DNA of 38,475 nucleotides from positions 1 to 38,475 of the forward strand of contig JAJPJW010000096.1 of the NCBI GenBank assembly GCA_021324075.1, in the 5' to 3' direction. The position numbers and the translations under genes are program-made. Positions 1 to 6,552 of the stretch are shown piece by piece. The notes below the pieces were generated by a model. It made no database searches. It was not told the DNA's origin and worked only from the letters and a program-made list of their open reading frames with translations. Origin of the DNA: Pseudomonadota bacterium. GTDB lineage: Bacteria > Oederibacteriota > Muellerivitia > Muellerivitales > Muellerivitaceae. Each line of letters starts with the position of its first letter. Positions within the stretch are counted from its first letter, which is position 1.

Positions 1-2
1 AG

Positions 3-68
3 AGGCTGCATTCTTCCCTGGGGTACCAAAGCCCGGTGGAGTTCGAGGCTGGAACTACACTAAACTAG
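3..68 (+). CDS. IS3-family transposase OrfB, C-terminal end (partial)
   Basis: Only the last 21 codons are inside the window, ending at the TAG at 66-68. The peptide includes HSSLGYQSPVEFEA, which matches the conserved tail of the DDE/rve integrase domain of IS3-family OrfB transposases (consensus about RRHSALGYLSPxEFE). The IS right end follows directly. The rest of the element lies to the left of the window, so whether it is intact cannot be judged. It marks the left edge of the AT-rich island and is sequence evidence for past transposition here. Confidence 0.8.
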   Translation, partial: RLHSSLGYQSPVEFEAGTTLN

Positions 69-95
69 GTTGTCCACTAAATCGGGGGAACTCCA
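69..95 (+). mobile_element. Right terminal end of an IS3-family insertion sequence
   Basis: Directly after the transposase stop codon the sequence runs GTTGTCCACTAAATCGGGGG (70-89) and then AACTCCA, ending in CA at 94-95. IS3-family inverted repeats commonly carry a TGTCCAC...GGGG core and end in CA. Position 95 is therefore the likely last base of the element. The left inverted repeat is outside the window, so the end is assigned by motif and position only. Confidence 0.65.
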
Positions 96-136
96 GCCTG
101 GCCCCTTTGTTCCATTAATTGAAACTTTGTGGTTCG
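96..136 (+). repeat. Left copy of imperfect direct repeat flanking the AT-rich island
   Basis: The repeat begins with GCCTGGCCCCTTTGTT directly after the IS end and is matched by GCCTGATCCCTTTGTT at 4025-4040 (14 of 16 identical). Similarity then weakens but continues with gaps to a shared TTCG. It could be a remnant of a recombination or duplication boundary, or a dispersed REP-like motif. The resemblance was found by eye. Confidence 0.4.
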
Positions 137-515
137 ATTTCTTCTCAATAATCATTTGTTTGAGGCTAATTTGAACAGATTATCTTTCTTTCATTTAGCT
201 GTCCAAAGTCATAAAATAACGGGCATTATTTTGGTATTTTCCAAACAGGTATACATTTCTTGAAATGTTGCCTGAAAGGAATATCGTTTGGTAAGTCTTG
301 CCTCCCTTATAGCTCTCTTGCATAACTGGATGTTTCAAACTAACCCTTCCAAACGTCTAAAAGAAACCGCTTTCAAGAACTTAAAAATTGTTGTTTTAAG
401 GGCCTGTTTTTCTAATAAAATGCGCTCCATTTATTTTGGGGACTTCTAAATGGTGGTCTGGCTTTCTTTTTTTAATCAATGTTTTTAAGCTAGAGATAGT
501 AGGGAGGTTAAAGCT
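96..515. other. AT-rich intergenic stretch between IS end and small ORF
   Basis: No convincing coding region is seen. The stretch contains short inverted repeats: ACATTTC/GAAATGT with a 2-nt gap at 253-268, and CTTAAAA/TTTTAAG at 380-400. A strong Shine-Dalgarno sequence, AGGGAGG, lies at 501-507 just before the 59-codon ORF. These could be operator or hairpin sites, but nothing ties them to a regulator. Base composition is clearly lower in GC than the genome from 4180 onward. Confidence 0.4.
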
Positions 516-695
516 ATGTCAGTAAATAAAGAATTATTAAGAGTATCGGGGGCTACCAGAGTTAAAAGATGGGGTAGTCATTTATCCGGTAATAAGGTTA
601 CTTATAGAGAAACATTAACGCTTAGTTCACTACTGGATAGGATTGAAAATTATTTTCAATCACCGAAAAAAACGAAAAAATCAGCTGCACGTTAG
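516..695 (+). CDS. Small basic protein of unknown function (59 aa)
   Basis: This is an ATG-to-TAG reading frame of 59 codons preceded by a near-perfect ribosome site AGGGAGG (501-507), 8 nt before the start. The peptide is rich in Lys and Arg, with a charged N-terminal half (RVKRWGSHLSGNKVTYRE), a short likely helix (LTLSSLLDRIENYF) and a lysine-rich tail. I do not recognise a family. Its place upstream of the metallopeptidase and alarmone synthetase genes, in the same orientation and the same AT-rich DNA, suggests it belongs to the island. A DNA- or RNA-binding regulator is possible from its charge, but that is a guess. A gap of 171 nt separates it from the next gene. Confidence 0.55.
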   Translation: MSVNKELLRVSGATRVKRWGSHLSGNKVTYRETLTLSSLLDRIENYFQSPKKTKKSAAR

Positions 696-815
696 AAGGG
701 TTTTTAAGAGAAATATAACCTTGCTGTTTAAGTTCTCGGTTTAGCTGTCAGCCCGCCTCAAATTTTCTCGTCATTCCAAGATCGAATTCTTATAAAATCT
801 ATTTCGTGTTTGGCT

Positions 816-834
816 CAGTTTTGTAAAAAAACTG
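816..834. promoter_or_regulatory. Perfect inverted repeat upstream of the metallopeptidase gene
   Basis: CAGTTTT (816-822) and AAAACTG (828-834) form a perfect 7-bp inverted repeat around the loop GTAAA, ending 32 bp before the ATG at 867. A TATAAA (791-796) upstream could be a -10 element, but I see no good -35 for it. The repeat may be an operator or an mRNA hairpin. Evidence is symmetry and position only. Confidence 0.3.
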
Positions 835-866
835 TCATTTAATCTCAAACAAAATAAATAGAAATT

Positions 867-3110
867 ATGACCAAAAAATCAACTTTAACCATTGACTCAA
901 CTGGTTACATTATTTCACTACTCAATGTTGCTCCAGGAGAAGAAACTTATGTAGCAAATCATTTAAGTCGAGCAATCAAAAAAACTAGTAAAACTAGAAC
1001 TTCAAAAAATGAAAATAGTCCAATTTGCTTATTGAAATTATTTGGAAAATATGACCTTTGTACTATATATAAAACACAAAATTACTTTAAGGGTCCAAGT
1101 TCTCTAGGATCAATAAAACATATCCGTGATGGTAATAAAATTCTTTCGTTCCGCTGGAAAGTAAACGGCCAAAACTCATTTCTGGATAAACCATCAACCA
1201 ACAATAATGTTTGGGGGTTGCTGTTTTTTCGTATCAATGAAAAGTTGGCGAAACATTTTGGCGCGTTAATTGAAACGACCATAGCTAAAAATTTTGGGGA
1301 AGTCCTCAAACAAATCAATAAAAATGATGTTGCCCTAGAGATATTTAGTACAACAGGATGGGCAGAGATTGTTTTCATAGTGAAGGGGAAGTCTTTTAGA
1401 AGTGTTATTTCAGCTCTTTCAACAATTAGCAAATTAGAAGTGACAGTCAATACCGATGGCGAACAGCGCAGAGACATTTTTTCTGAAAAAACATTTTCTA
1501 TTATTGGAATTGATTTCGATCTAATTCGTAAGAGTCATTTATTGCCAAAAATATTTAATGAAAAAATTACCTTTGGAAAAGGTATCTTCCCTAATCTCTC
1601 TATTACTTGTTCCTCCCGATACATGAAAGCTGTGAGTGATTATGTAAAAACTAATACAAACATTGGCTCTCATTGTTCAACGTATGGTTCATCAGATTTG
1701 ATTTTTGTCCCGATTGAGGCTCCAAAACATTCAAGGTTTTCATTTCCTTCAAAACAGACTTCGTTTGTTACATGGGGAAAGTTCATTTTAGATGTTTACA
1801 AGCTAAGAGCTTCTCCTGAACTACAAGGCAAGGTTTATTCAACGGCAATAAACATTTTGGATAAAAATTCAGATTTAATCGAATTCCCCAAATTGATTAA
1901 CAATCAAAGTAACAACTTCGTCGAAGTGAAAAGAAAACACATCGAACTCTTTAAATCCTGGGGGCAGGACTTTGAATACCGGTTAACCAATTTATATTTG
2001 GGAATTGATAACTTACTTCAAGATCCTTTAATCGGGGATTGTTTTAAAGACCTATATAAATTAATGAATAATAGACTTCTTGAAATTTTGAACGAGAAGG
2101 TAAAAGACGAACACTACAGATTAATGGTTGCGGACATTATTGACGCCATAACTTTTGGAGCTGAAGAAAGAATCCATGGCGCATTTCTAACCCTAGAGCA
2201 TGTAGAGGGAAAATTTTCTCCAACGAAAGGTGGGATTCAAAGAATTCTAAGAGCTATAAACTTTATATCGGAAAACATTTTTGAACGGTTAAATTTGAAA
2301 TACACTGGTTTTGCAATAGCGGGTTTTCACAACGAAGGTTATTACGCGATCGATCAAATTATAAATATACCCCTTAATTTACTATTTCATCCGGAAGAAT
2401 GGTGGGGCCTCTTTCATGAAATTGGTCACGCAATCTTATGGCACAATGATTTAATCTCCATTCCAAAAGACAAAAGGATTTTAAAATATCTTAAAAGTTT
2501 AGATGGCCTGGCTATAAATGAAACATACGCAGAGACACTTAATTTTCTTCAAGAAATTGGGTCTGATATGTTTGGCTTTTACTTTTGCTACGAGAAACAA
2601 TTATTACCTTATTTGAAAAATATAATTGTTTATTTAGGTGAAAGGGAGATTTTCAATCCTTCCCACACGTTGCGTCTTTTCTCAATCTACATGGGATATA
2701 AATATTTGAATGTGAATATAAGAGTTTTTGATTCTATTAGTGAATCGGACGTTACAGATTTTTATGACTTTCTAAAAAAGCATGCAATAAAAATTCCTCA
2801 GTCCGGCCAATGGAAAGATGGGGAACTTTTGCGGGCGTTTAAACGATTCGCACCGTTTATAAAAATATTTCATGATACTTATGTAAAGAAAATCAAAAGT
2901 TTCCGCCGAATCGATGAGTCGGTTAACAGTGCTTTGAGATCTATCTTAAAAGGACAAATATATCACCACCAAATTATGAATCCCGAAAGGTTGATTATTA
3001 AATTTAAAGAAAATGAAAATTTGATGAAAAAGAATTTCTCCGCACGAATTGCAGCAATTCTTTCTTTATGGAACTCCGCAATGATGCTTGAAAATAGCCG
3101 GAAGCTTTAA
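867..3110 (+). CDS. Large protein with HEXXH metallopeptidase motif and ferredoxin-like repeats
   Basis: This 747-aa protein has no signal peptide and is probably cytoplasmic. The C-terminal part has the zinc-peptidase motif HEIGH (517-521) in LFHEIGHAILWHND, resembling the HELGHALLH context of ImmA/IrrE-like gluzincins. Glu552 or Glu556 (NETYAE) is a plausible third zinc ligand. The N-terminal 290 residues contain three spaced segments with a strand-G-x-x-D/E-strand pattern: LFGKYDL (Gly60, Asp63), TTGWAEI (Gly164, Glu167) and TYGSSDL (Gly274, Asp277). These look like degenerate Lrp/AsnC effector-domain (RAM) or other ferredoxin-like folds. A mostly helical linker, about 350-480, joins the two parts. 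The start lacks a clear ribosome site. The gene is AT-rich and 20 bp upstream of a RelA/SpoT-domain gene, so the two are likely co-transcribed. No known family is recognised over the full length. A sensor-protease role is inferred. Confidence 0.85.
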   Translation: MTKKSTLTIDSTGYIISLLNVAPGEETYVANHLSRAIKKTSKTRTSKNENSPICLLKLFGKYDLCTIYKTQNYFKGPSSLGSIKHIRDGNKILSFRWKVNGQNSFLDKPSTNNNVWGLLFFRINEKLAKHFGALIETTIAKNFGEVLKQINKNDVALEIFSTTGWAEIVFIVKGKSFRSVISALSTISKLEVTVNTDGEQRRDIFSEKTFSIIGIDFDLIRKSHLLPKIFNEKITFGKGIFPNLSITCSSRYMKAVSDYVKTNTNIGSHCSTYGSSDLIFVPIEAPKHSRFSFPSKQTSFVTWGKFILDVYKLRASPELQGKVYSTAINILDKNSDLIEFPKLINNQSNNFVEVKRKHIELFKSWGQDFEYRLTNLYLGIDNLLQDPLIGDCFKDLYKLMNNRLLEILNEKVKDEHYRLMVADIIDAITFGAEERIHGAFLTLEHVEGKFSPTKGGIQRILRAINFISENIFERLNLKYTGFAIAGFHNEGYYAIDQIINIPLNLLFHPEEWWGLFHEIGHAILWHNDLISIPKDKRILKYLKSLDGLAINETYAETLNFLQEIGSDMFGFYFCYEKQLLPYLKNIIVYLGEREIFNPSHTLRLFSIYMGYKYLNVNIRVFDSISESDVTDFYDFLKKHAIKIPQSGQWKDGELLRAFKRFAPFIKIFHDTYVKKIKSFRRIDESVNSALRSILKGQIYHHQIMNPERLIIKFKENENLMKKNFSARIAAILSLWNSAMMLENSRKL

Positions 3111-3130
3111 AAGACTGTTCAGGACATCAA

Positions 3131-4009
3131 ATGATGTTTCAAAAAAATAAACTGGTAAAAGAATTTTTAGAAGAATACTCTTCTGTGCTTCCCAGTATCT
3201 CCCGACAGTTCAACAAAAATGTTTCAAAAATTAAGTGGAAGAATCTTGAAAACATATATTTGTACCATTCTGAACAACTATCAACTTTAGAATCTATCGC
3301 CTTCCTATATGTAAAAAGATTGCAAAACTTCAGATCTGTTCATGCTGTCAAATACAGAATAAAATCTTCGGACAGTTTGATAAAAAAAATTATTTTTAAG
3401 ATTATTACTAAAAAAGTAAGCTCGGGTATTAACTTTAAAAATTATCAAACTTGTATTTTGGATATTATTGGAATCAGGGCTATCTATCTTTACCAATATG
3501 AGTGGAAGGACATTCATGAGCAGATTGATAAGACATGGAGAATAATGGGTCGTCCAGAATTACATGGTTACGAAACCGACCTAATATCTTCCTTTAAACC
3601 ATTTAAATTTAAACCTCATAGAGATGGTTATAGATCTATTCATTACACCCTTAAATTCTCTGAAAAATTGACTTCGTTTTTTATTGAACTGCAAACAAGA
3701 ACAATGTTCGATGACGCTTGGAGTGAAATAAATCATAAGACCTCTTATAAACTTAAAAGTTCCACGGAATTAGAATTTTATATGCAGACCTTCAATTACG
3801 CCTCGAGGTTAGCGGATGAAATGGGAACATTTTCAGGAAAAGTAAAAGATTTATTAATATCTCCGAATATGTTTTCGAGAAATCCGCGTTCGTTCAATAA
3901 GATATTTCTGCCCCATATTTCTCGTATTAGAAAACTGAAAATCGCCTTGGTGAAAAACTTGGATGGTGTATCGAGCGATTTCATTTTCAAAAGTCAGAAA
4001 AATAACTAA
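3131..4009 (+). CDS. RelA/SpoT-domain protein, probable small alarmone synthetase
   Basis: This 292-aa protein has a RelA/SpoT nucleotidyltransferase domain at about 70-210. All expected motifs are visible: RIKS (76-79), the R-x-K nucleotide-binding segment; DIIGIR (111-116); GYRSIH (166-171), with the base-stacking Tyr; IELQTRT (185-191), carrying the metal-binding Glu186; and WSEINHK (197-203). These fit pyrophosphate transfer from ATP to GDP, GTP or another acceptor. There is no HD hydrolase, TGS or ACT domain, so it is of the small-synthetase type. The N-terminal 70 residues and C-terminal 80 residues are not recognised. AGGA at 3121-3124 precedes the ATG. Pairing with a metallopeptidase gene in an AT-rich island suggests an accessory toxin or defence role like toxSAS/CapRel proteins rather than housekeeping stringent control. 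The pairing is seen; the role is inferred. tRNA pyrophosphorylation is another possible activity. Confidence 0.88.
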   Translation: MMFQKNKLVKEFLEEYSSVLPSISRQFNKNVSKIKWKNLENIYLYHSEQLSTLESIAFLYVKRLQNFRSVHAVKYRIKSSDSLIKKIIFKIITKKVSSGINFKNYQTCILDIIGIRAIYLYQYEWKDIHEQIDKTWRIMGRPELHGYETDLISSFKPFKFKPHRDGYRSIHYTLKFSEKLTSFFIELQTRTMFDDAWSEINHKTSYKLKSSTELEFYMQTFNYASRLADEMGTFSGKVKDLLISPNMFSRNPRSFNKIFLPHISRIRKLKIALVKNLDGVSSDFIFKSQKNN

Positions 4010-4024
4010 AAGAAATCAATATGG

Positions 4025-4061
4025 GCCTGATCCCTTTGTTTCGTAACTGATTTTTGTTTCG
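4025..4061 (+). repeat. Right copy of imperfect direct repeat flanking the AT-rich island
   Basis: GCCTGATCCCTTTGTT (4025-4040) matches 14 of 16 bases of 96-111. The weaker similarity that follows (TAACTGA...TTTGTTTCG) matches TAATTGA...TTTGTGGTTCG in the left copy. It lies 15 bp after the alarmone synthetase stop codon, where base composition shifts back towards the GC-rich genome. Confidence 0.4.
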
Positions 4062-4135
4062 GGTCTCATGCCCCTCACGTGAGCAAACAACCGTTAATTA
4101 GCGAGGGACTTTGGCCTACAGGCCTCTCAATAACG

Positions 4136-4161
4136 TTGTTCCCGTCTTCATCCGGGAACAA
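4136..4161 (-). terminator. Hairpin downstream of the flavin monooxygenase gene
   Basis: TTGTTCCCG (4136-4144) and CGGGAACAA (4153-4161) form a perfect 9-bp stem with an 8-nt loop, about 19 bp past the stop codon of the minus-strand monooxygenase gene. No good T-run follows on the minus strand. It is either a weak or factor-assisted terminator or an mRNA-stabilising hairpin. Confidence 0.4.
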
Positions 4162-4179
4162 AGGAGCCAAGTCTACAGT

Positions 4180-5211
4180 CTACACTTTGGGATTTCCGGC
4201 CATCGAAAGTTTAGGGCTTAAAGCCTCCAAGTCCCTTATGGCTCCGCTCAAGATCTCATAAGACCTCAACCGCGCTGGGTGGTCATAAATCGCCGAATTG
4301 ACCATCACTTCCTCCACTTTCGTTTCCTCGATGAATTCCTTTAGCCCCTTCTTCACTGTCTCGGCCGAACCCACAAAGGAACGGGCGAGCCAGTCTTGGG
4401 TATGGACCTTTTCCGGGGGCGTCCAATAGCTTTCGATGTCATCAATGGGGCAGGGAAGCTGGCTTCTTTTTCCACGGATGATATTGGTGATGCTTTGTTG
4501 GGTCGAGGTGAAAAGCTTCCGGGCTTCCGCGTCGGTTTCGGCGGCGATCACGTTGACGCAGGCCATGGCATGGGGCTTTTTCAGCTTGTCCGAGGGCTGG
4601 AAATGGGCGCGGTAGACGGCAAGGGCTTCCAATAAAAGCTTTGGGGCGAAGTGGGCGGCGAAGGAATAAGGCAGCCCCAATTGGGCGGCTAGTTGGGCCC
4701 CGTAGAGGCTGGAGCCGAGGATCCATATAGGAACGTGGGTGCCCATGCCCGGCACGGCCTTGACCGGGTAGCCGGGATTGGCCGGGCCCAGGAGTTGCTG
4801 AAGCTCCAGGACATCCTGCGGGAATTGGTCGGAATCCATGGGCTCCCGCCGCAGGGCCCTCATGGTTTGCCGGTCGGCGCCGGGTGCCCGGCCCAGCCCC
4901 AGGTCGATGCGGCCGGGATAGAGGGTTTCCAGGGTGCCGAACTGTTCGGCGATGAGCAAGGGGGCATGGTTGGGCAGCATGACCCCGCCCGCGCCCACCC
5001 GGATGGTTTTGGTGCCCCCGGCGATGTAGCCGATGATGACGGAAGTGGCGGCGCTGGCGATGCCGGGGATGTTGTGGTGTTCGGCCACCCAATAGCGCTT
5101 GTAACCCCAGCCCTCGGCCTTTTGGGCCAGTTCCAGGGCGTGATCAAGGGCAATTTCAGGTGTGGAACCTTGGGTGATGGGAACCAGGTCAAAAACCGAG
5201 AAGTCGGGCAT
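4180..5211 (-). CDS. LLM-class flavin-dependent oxidoreductase (luciferase-like monooxygenase)
   Basis: This 343-aa cytoplasmic protein has the bacterial luciferase TIM-barrel pattern: [12 protein letters not shown] near the N-terminus, [16 protein letters not shown] (32-47), [20 protein letters not shown] (75-94) and [14 protein letters not shown] (98-111). This pattern is typical of the MsnO8-like group of the luciferase-like monooxygenase superfamily. Such enzymes use reduced FMN and oxygen; the substrate cannot be read from the sequence. Length is normal for the family. The ATG at 5211 has an AAGGA ribosome site. It stands alone, transcribed toward the island, and is the first gene with the GC-rich composition of the remaining window. 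Confidence 0.9.
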   Translation of the reverse strand: MPDFSVFDLVPITQGSTPEIALDHALELAQKAEGWGYKRYWVAEHHNIPGIASAATSVIIGYIAGGTKTIRVGAGGVMLPNHAPLLIAEQFGTLETLYPGRIDLGLGRAPGADRQTMRALRREPMDSDQFPQDVLELQQLLGPANPGYPVKAVPGMGTHVPIWILGSSLYGAQLAAQLGLPYSFAAHFAPKLLLEALAVYRAHFQPSDKLKKPHAMACVNVIAAETDAEARKLFTSTQQSITNIIRGKRSQLPCPIDDIESYWTPPEKVHTQDWLARSFVGSAETVKKGLKEFIEETKVEEVMVNSAIYDHPARLRSYEILSGAIRDLEALSPKLSMAGNPKV

Positions 5212-5560
5212 GGGAATTCCTTTTTAATCGAGAGCTATATCTAAGGCGAAAATCAGGCAAAGGCAATGGGGAGTTTGGGTGGTGCATTAGTTTGATGTCA
5301 TGGCGAGGAAGCCCGGTTTATGGGCTGACGTGGCCATCCAAATCGTTCCAGAAACTGCAGTTTTTTGACTGCTTTGGGTTGCCGCGTCGGCCCAACTAAA
5401 AGGCGGGCCTCCTCGCAACGACAAACTGAGACATTACCGAAGTTTTCAACTAACTGATTAGAAACCAAAAAATAACCCTCCCTGGCTTGCCTTTCTTCCA
5501 CACTGACAAGCATGCTGCTTGCCAGTCCCACTTGATCCCCATCCGAAAAGGGAGGCATCC
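5212..5560. other. Divergent intergenic region with a repeat element
   Basis: No gene is supported here. The stretch separates the minus-strand monooxygenase from the plus-strand ohr gene and is partly occupied by the 126-bp repeat at 5297-5422. Reading frames across it come from the repeat. Both genes' promoters should lie here, but I could not single out convincing -35/-10 pairs. Confidence 0.5.
5297..5422. repeat. REP/MITE-like element with terminal inverted repeats
   Basis: The left end GTCATGGCGAGGAAGCCCG (5297-5315) and the reverse complement of the right end (GTCGTTGCGAGGAGGCCCG) agree at 15-16 of 19 positions. This architecture, GTCATTGCGAGGA at one end and CTCCTCGCAATGAC at the other, is a dispersed repeat type seen in many bacterial genomes. 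Related half-copies occur at 6071-6100 and 21187-21216. No coding capacity is seen. Confidence 0.6.
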
Positions 5561-5974
5561 TTGAAAACCGAATATACCGCCGTGGCCGCGGCCCAGGGGG
5601 GCCGCGCCGGGCACGTCCATTCCTCGGACGGCATCCTCGACCTGGACCTCAAGCGCCCCGTGGAAATGGGCGGGCCGGGCGGGGGTACCAACCCCGAACA
5701 GCTTTTTGCGGCGGGCTATTCGGCCTGCTTTGAGAGCGCCTTCCGCGCCATCGGCGCCAAGCAAATGAAGCACCTGAGGGATGTGGTCATGACGGCCCGG
5801 GTCAGCTTCAACACCGACGACGCGGGCAGCCATTTCCTCTCGGTGGAGATGCACGGTGCGGCCGACGGCCTGTCGAAGGAAGAGACCATGGAACTAATGA
5901 ACGCCGCCCATCAGATCTGCCCCTATTCCAAAGCCACCCGGGGCAATATCGAGGTCAAGCTTTTCGCCGATTGA
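5561..5974 (+). CDS. ohr: Organic hydroperoxide resistance protein (Ohr, OsmC superfamily)
   Basis: Starting at the TTG at 5561, this is a 137-aa protein, close to the usual ~140 aa of Ohr. A strong GGGAGG ribosome site sits 6 nt upstream, and translation from there begins KTEYTAVAAAQGGRAGHV, aligning with normal Ohr N-termini. An ATG 42 bp upstream would add unrelated residues. The two redox cysteines are present: Cys56 in AAGYSACF and Cys120 in ICPYSKATRGN. Arg15 and Glu46 match the active-site pair. Ohr is a cytoplasmic thiol peroxidase that reduces organic and fatty-acid hydroperoxides, usually with lipoyl reductants. It heads a plus-strand group of redox genes with OsmC-like, CDGSH and rhodanese proteins. 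No OhrR gene is adjacent. Confidence 0.92.
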   Translation: MKTEYTAVAAAQGGRAGHVHSSDGILDLDLKRPVEMGGPGGGTNPEQLFAAGYSACFESAFRAIGAKQMKHLRDVVMTARVSFNTDDAGSHFLSVEMHGAADGLSKEETMELMNAAHQICPYSKATRGNIEVKLFAD

Positions 5975-6003
5975 AAACCTTGTAAGACAACAACCTGAGA
6001 TTG

Positions 6004-6048
6004 TCCTGGGACTAAAGTCCCAGGATGGTTGGCCGAATTCAGGCCAAC
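6004..6048. repeat. Two adjacent perfect hairpins after ohr
   Basis: TCCTGGGACT (6004-6013) and AGTCCCAGGA (6016-6025) form a 10-bp perfect palindromic stem. GTTGGCC (6028-6034) and GGCCAAC (6042-6048) form a second stem of 7 bp. Together with the half-repeat at 6071-6100 they fill the ohr-osmC gap. No T-run follows, so they resemble a REP-like element or an RNA-stabilising structure more than a terminator. Confidence 0.5.
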
Positions 6049-6070
6049 TACCACAAGTCTGTCGGCAATC

Positions 6071-6100
6071 GCCCCGATCGGGGCGCCTCCTCGCAACGAC
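6071..6100. repeat. Half-copy of the CTCCTCG repeat family
   Basis: The segment holds the palindrome GCCCCGATCGGGGC followed by GCCTCCTCGCAACGAC, the same right end as the element ending at 5422. A third, diverged copy lies at 21187-21216. Because this is repeat DNA, the upstream extension of the osmC reading frame into it is not real coding sequence. Confidence 0.55.
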
Positions 6101-6141
6101 GACGAAAGTCCAAACGACACACCATTGAAACGGAGAGAACC

Positions 6142-6531
6142 ATGAGGGAAGTCAAAGTCGTGAAGGGCAGCGGCAAGCTGTCCCACCGGGTGGAGATAGG
6201 GCCCCATCACCTGGTCACGGATGAGCCCCCGGAAAATTTGGGGGAAGACCTGGGCCCCACCCCCTTTGAGTACCTGGCCGCCGCCCTGGGCGCCTGTACG
6301 GCCCTGACCGCCAAACTCTACGCCCAAAGGAAGGGATGGCCCCTGGAGGACATTGACGTCAGGGTCAACATCGACCGGCGGGAGGAAGAGACCCTGTTCG
6401 ACCGGAAGGTCCGGTTCATTGGGAACCTGGACCCGGCGCAGAAGGAAAGGATGCTGGAGATCGTCGGCCACTGCCCGGTGCACAAAGCTTTAATGGGCCG
6501 TATCAAGATAGAAACATCGATGTTGCCGTAA
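6142..6531 (+). CDS. OsmC family protein
   Basis: This 129-aa protein starts at the ATG at 6142 with GGAGAG upstream. The open frame extends further upstream only through repeat DNA, so the downstream start is preferred. OsmC hallmarks are GPTPFEYLAAALGACTALTA, with Cys52, and VGHCPVHKAL, with Cys111; Glu43 matches the conserved active-site Glu. OsmC proteins are cytoplasmic peroxiredoxin-like thiol peroxidases. This one is of the shorter YhfA-like type rather than a second Ohr, so its substrate is less certain. It sits between ohr and the CDGSH gene, 21 bp before the latter, and is probably co-transcribed with it. Confidence 0.9.
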   Translation: MREVKVVKGSGKLSHRVEIGPHHLVTDEPPENLGEDLGPTPFEYLAAALGACTALTAKLYAQRKGWPLEDIDVRVNIDRREEETLFDRKVRFIGNLDPAQKERMLEIVGHCPVHKALMGRIKIETSMLP

Positions 6532-6552
6532 CTTCGTTGAAAGGGGAGCACT

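Noticed and set aside
1-110. tRNA or structured RNA at the left edge (GTTCGAGGC looked like a T-arm; GGAGTTC/GAACTCC pair)
   Set aside because: The T-stem does not pair and there is no acceptor stem or CCA. The segment reads as the end of an IS3 transposase gene and its terminal repeat.
5298-5854. Minus-strand frames across the repeat and ohr
   Set aside because: They cross a non-coding repeat element and lie antisense to ohr. No ribosome site or conserved motif is seen.
6025-6141. Upstream start for the OsmC-like gene at 6025
   Set aside because: The added residues come from hairpin and repeat DNA. The ATG at 6142 has a GGAGAG site and fits the family N-terminus.
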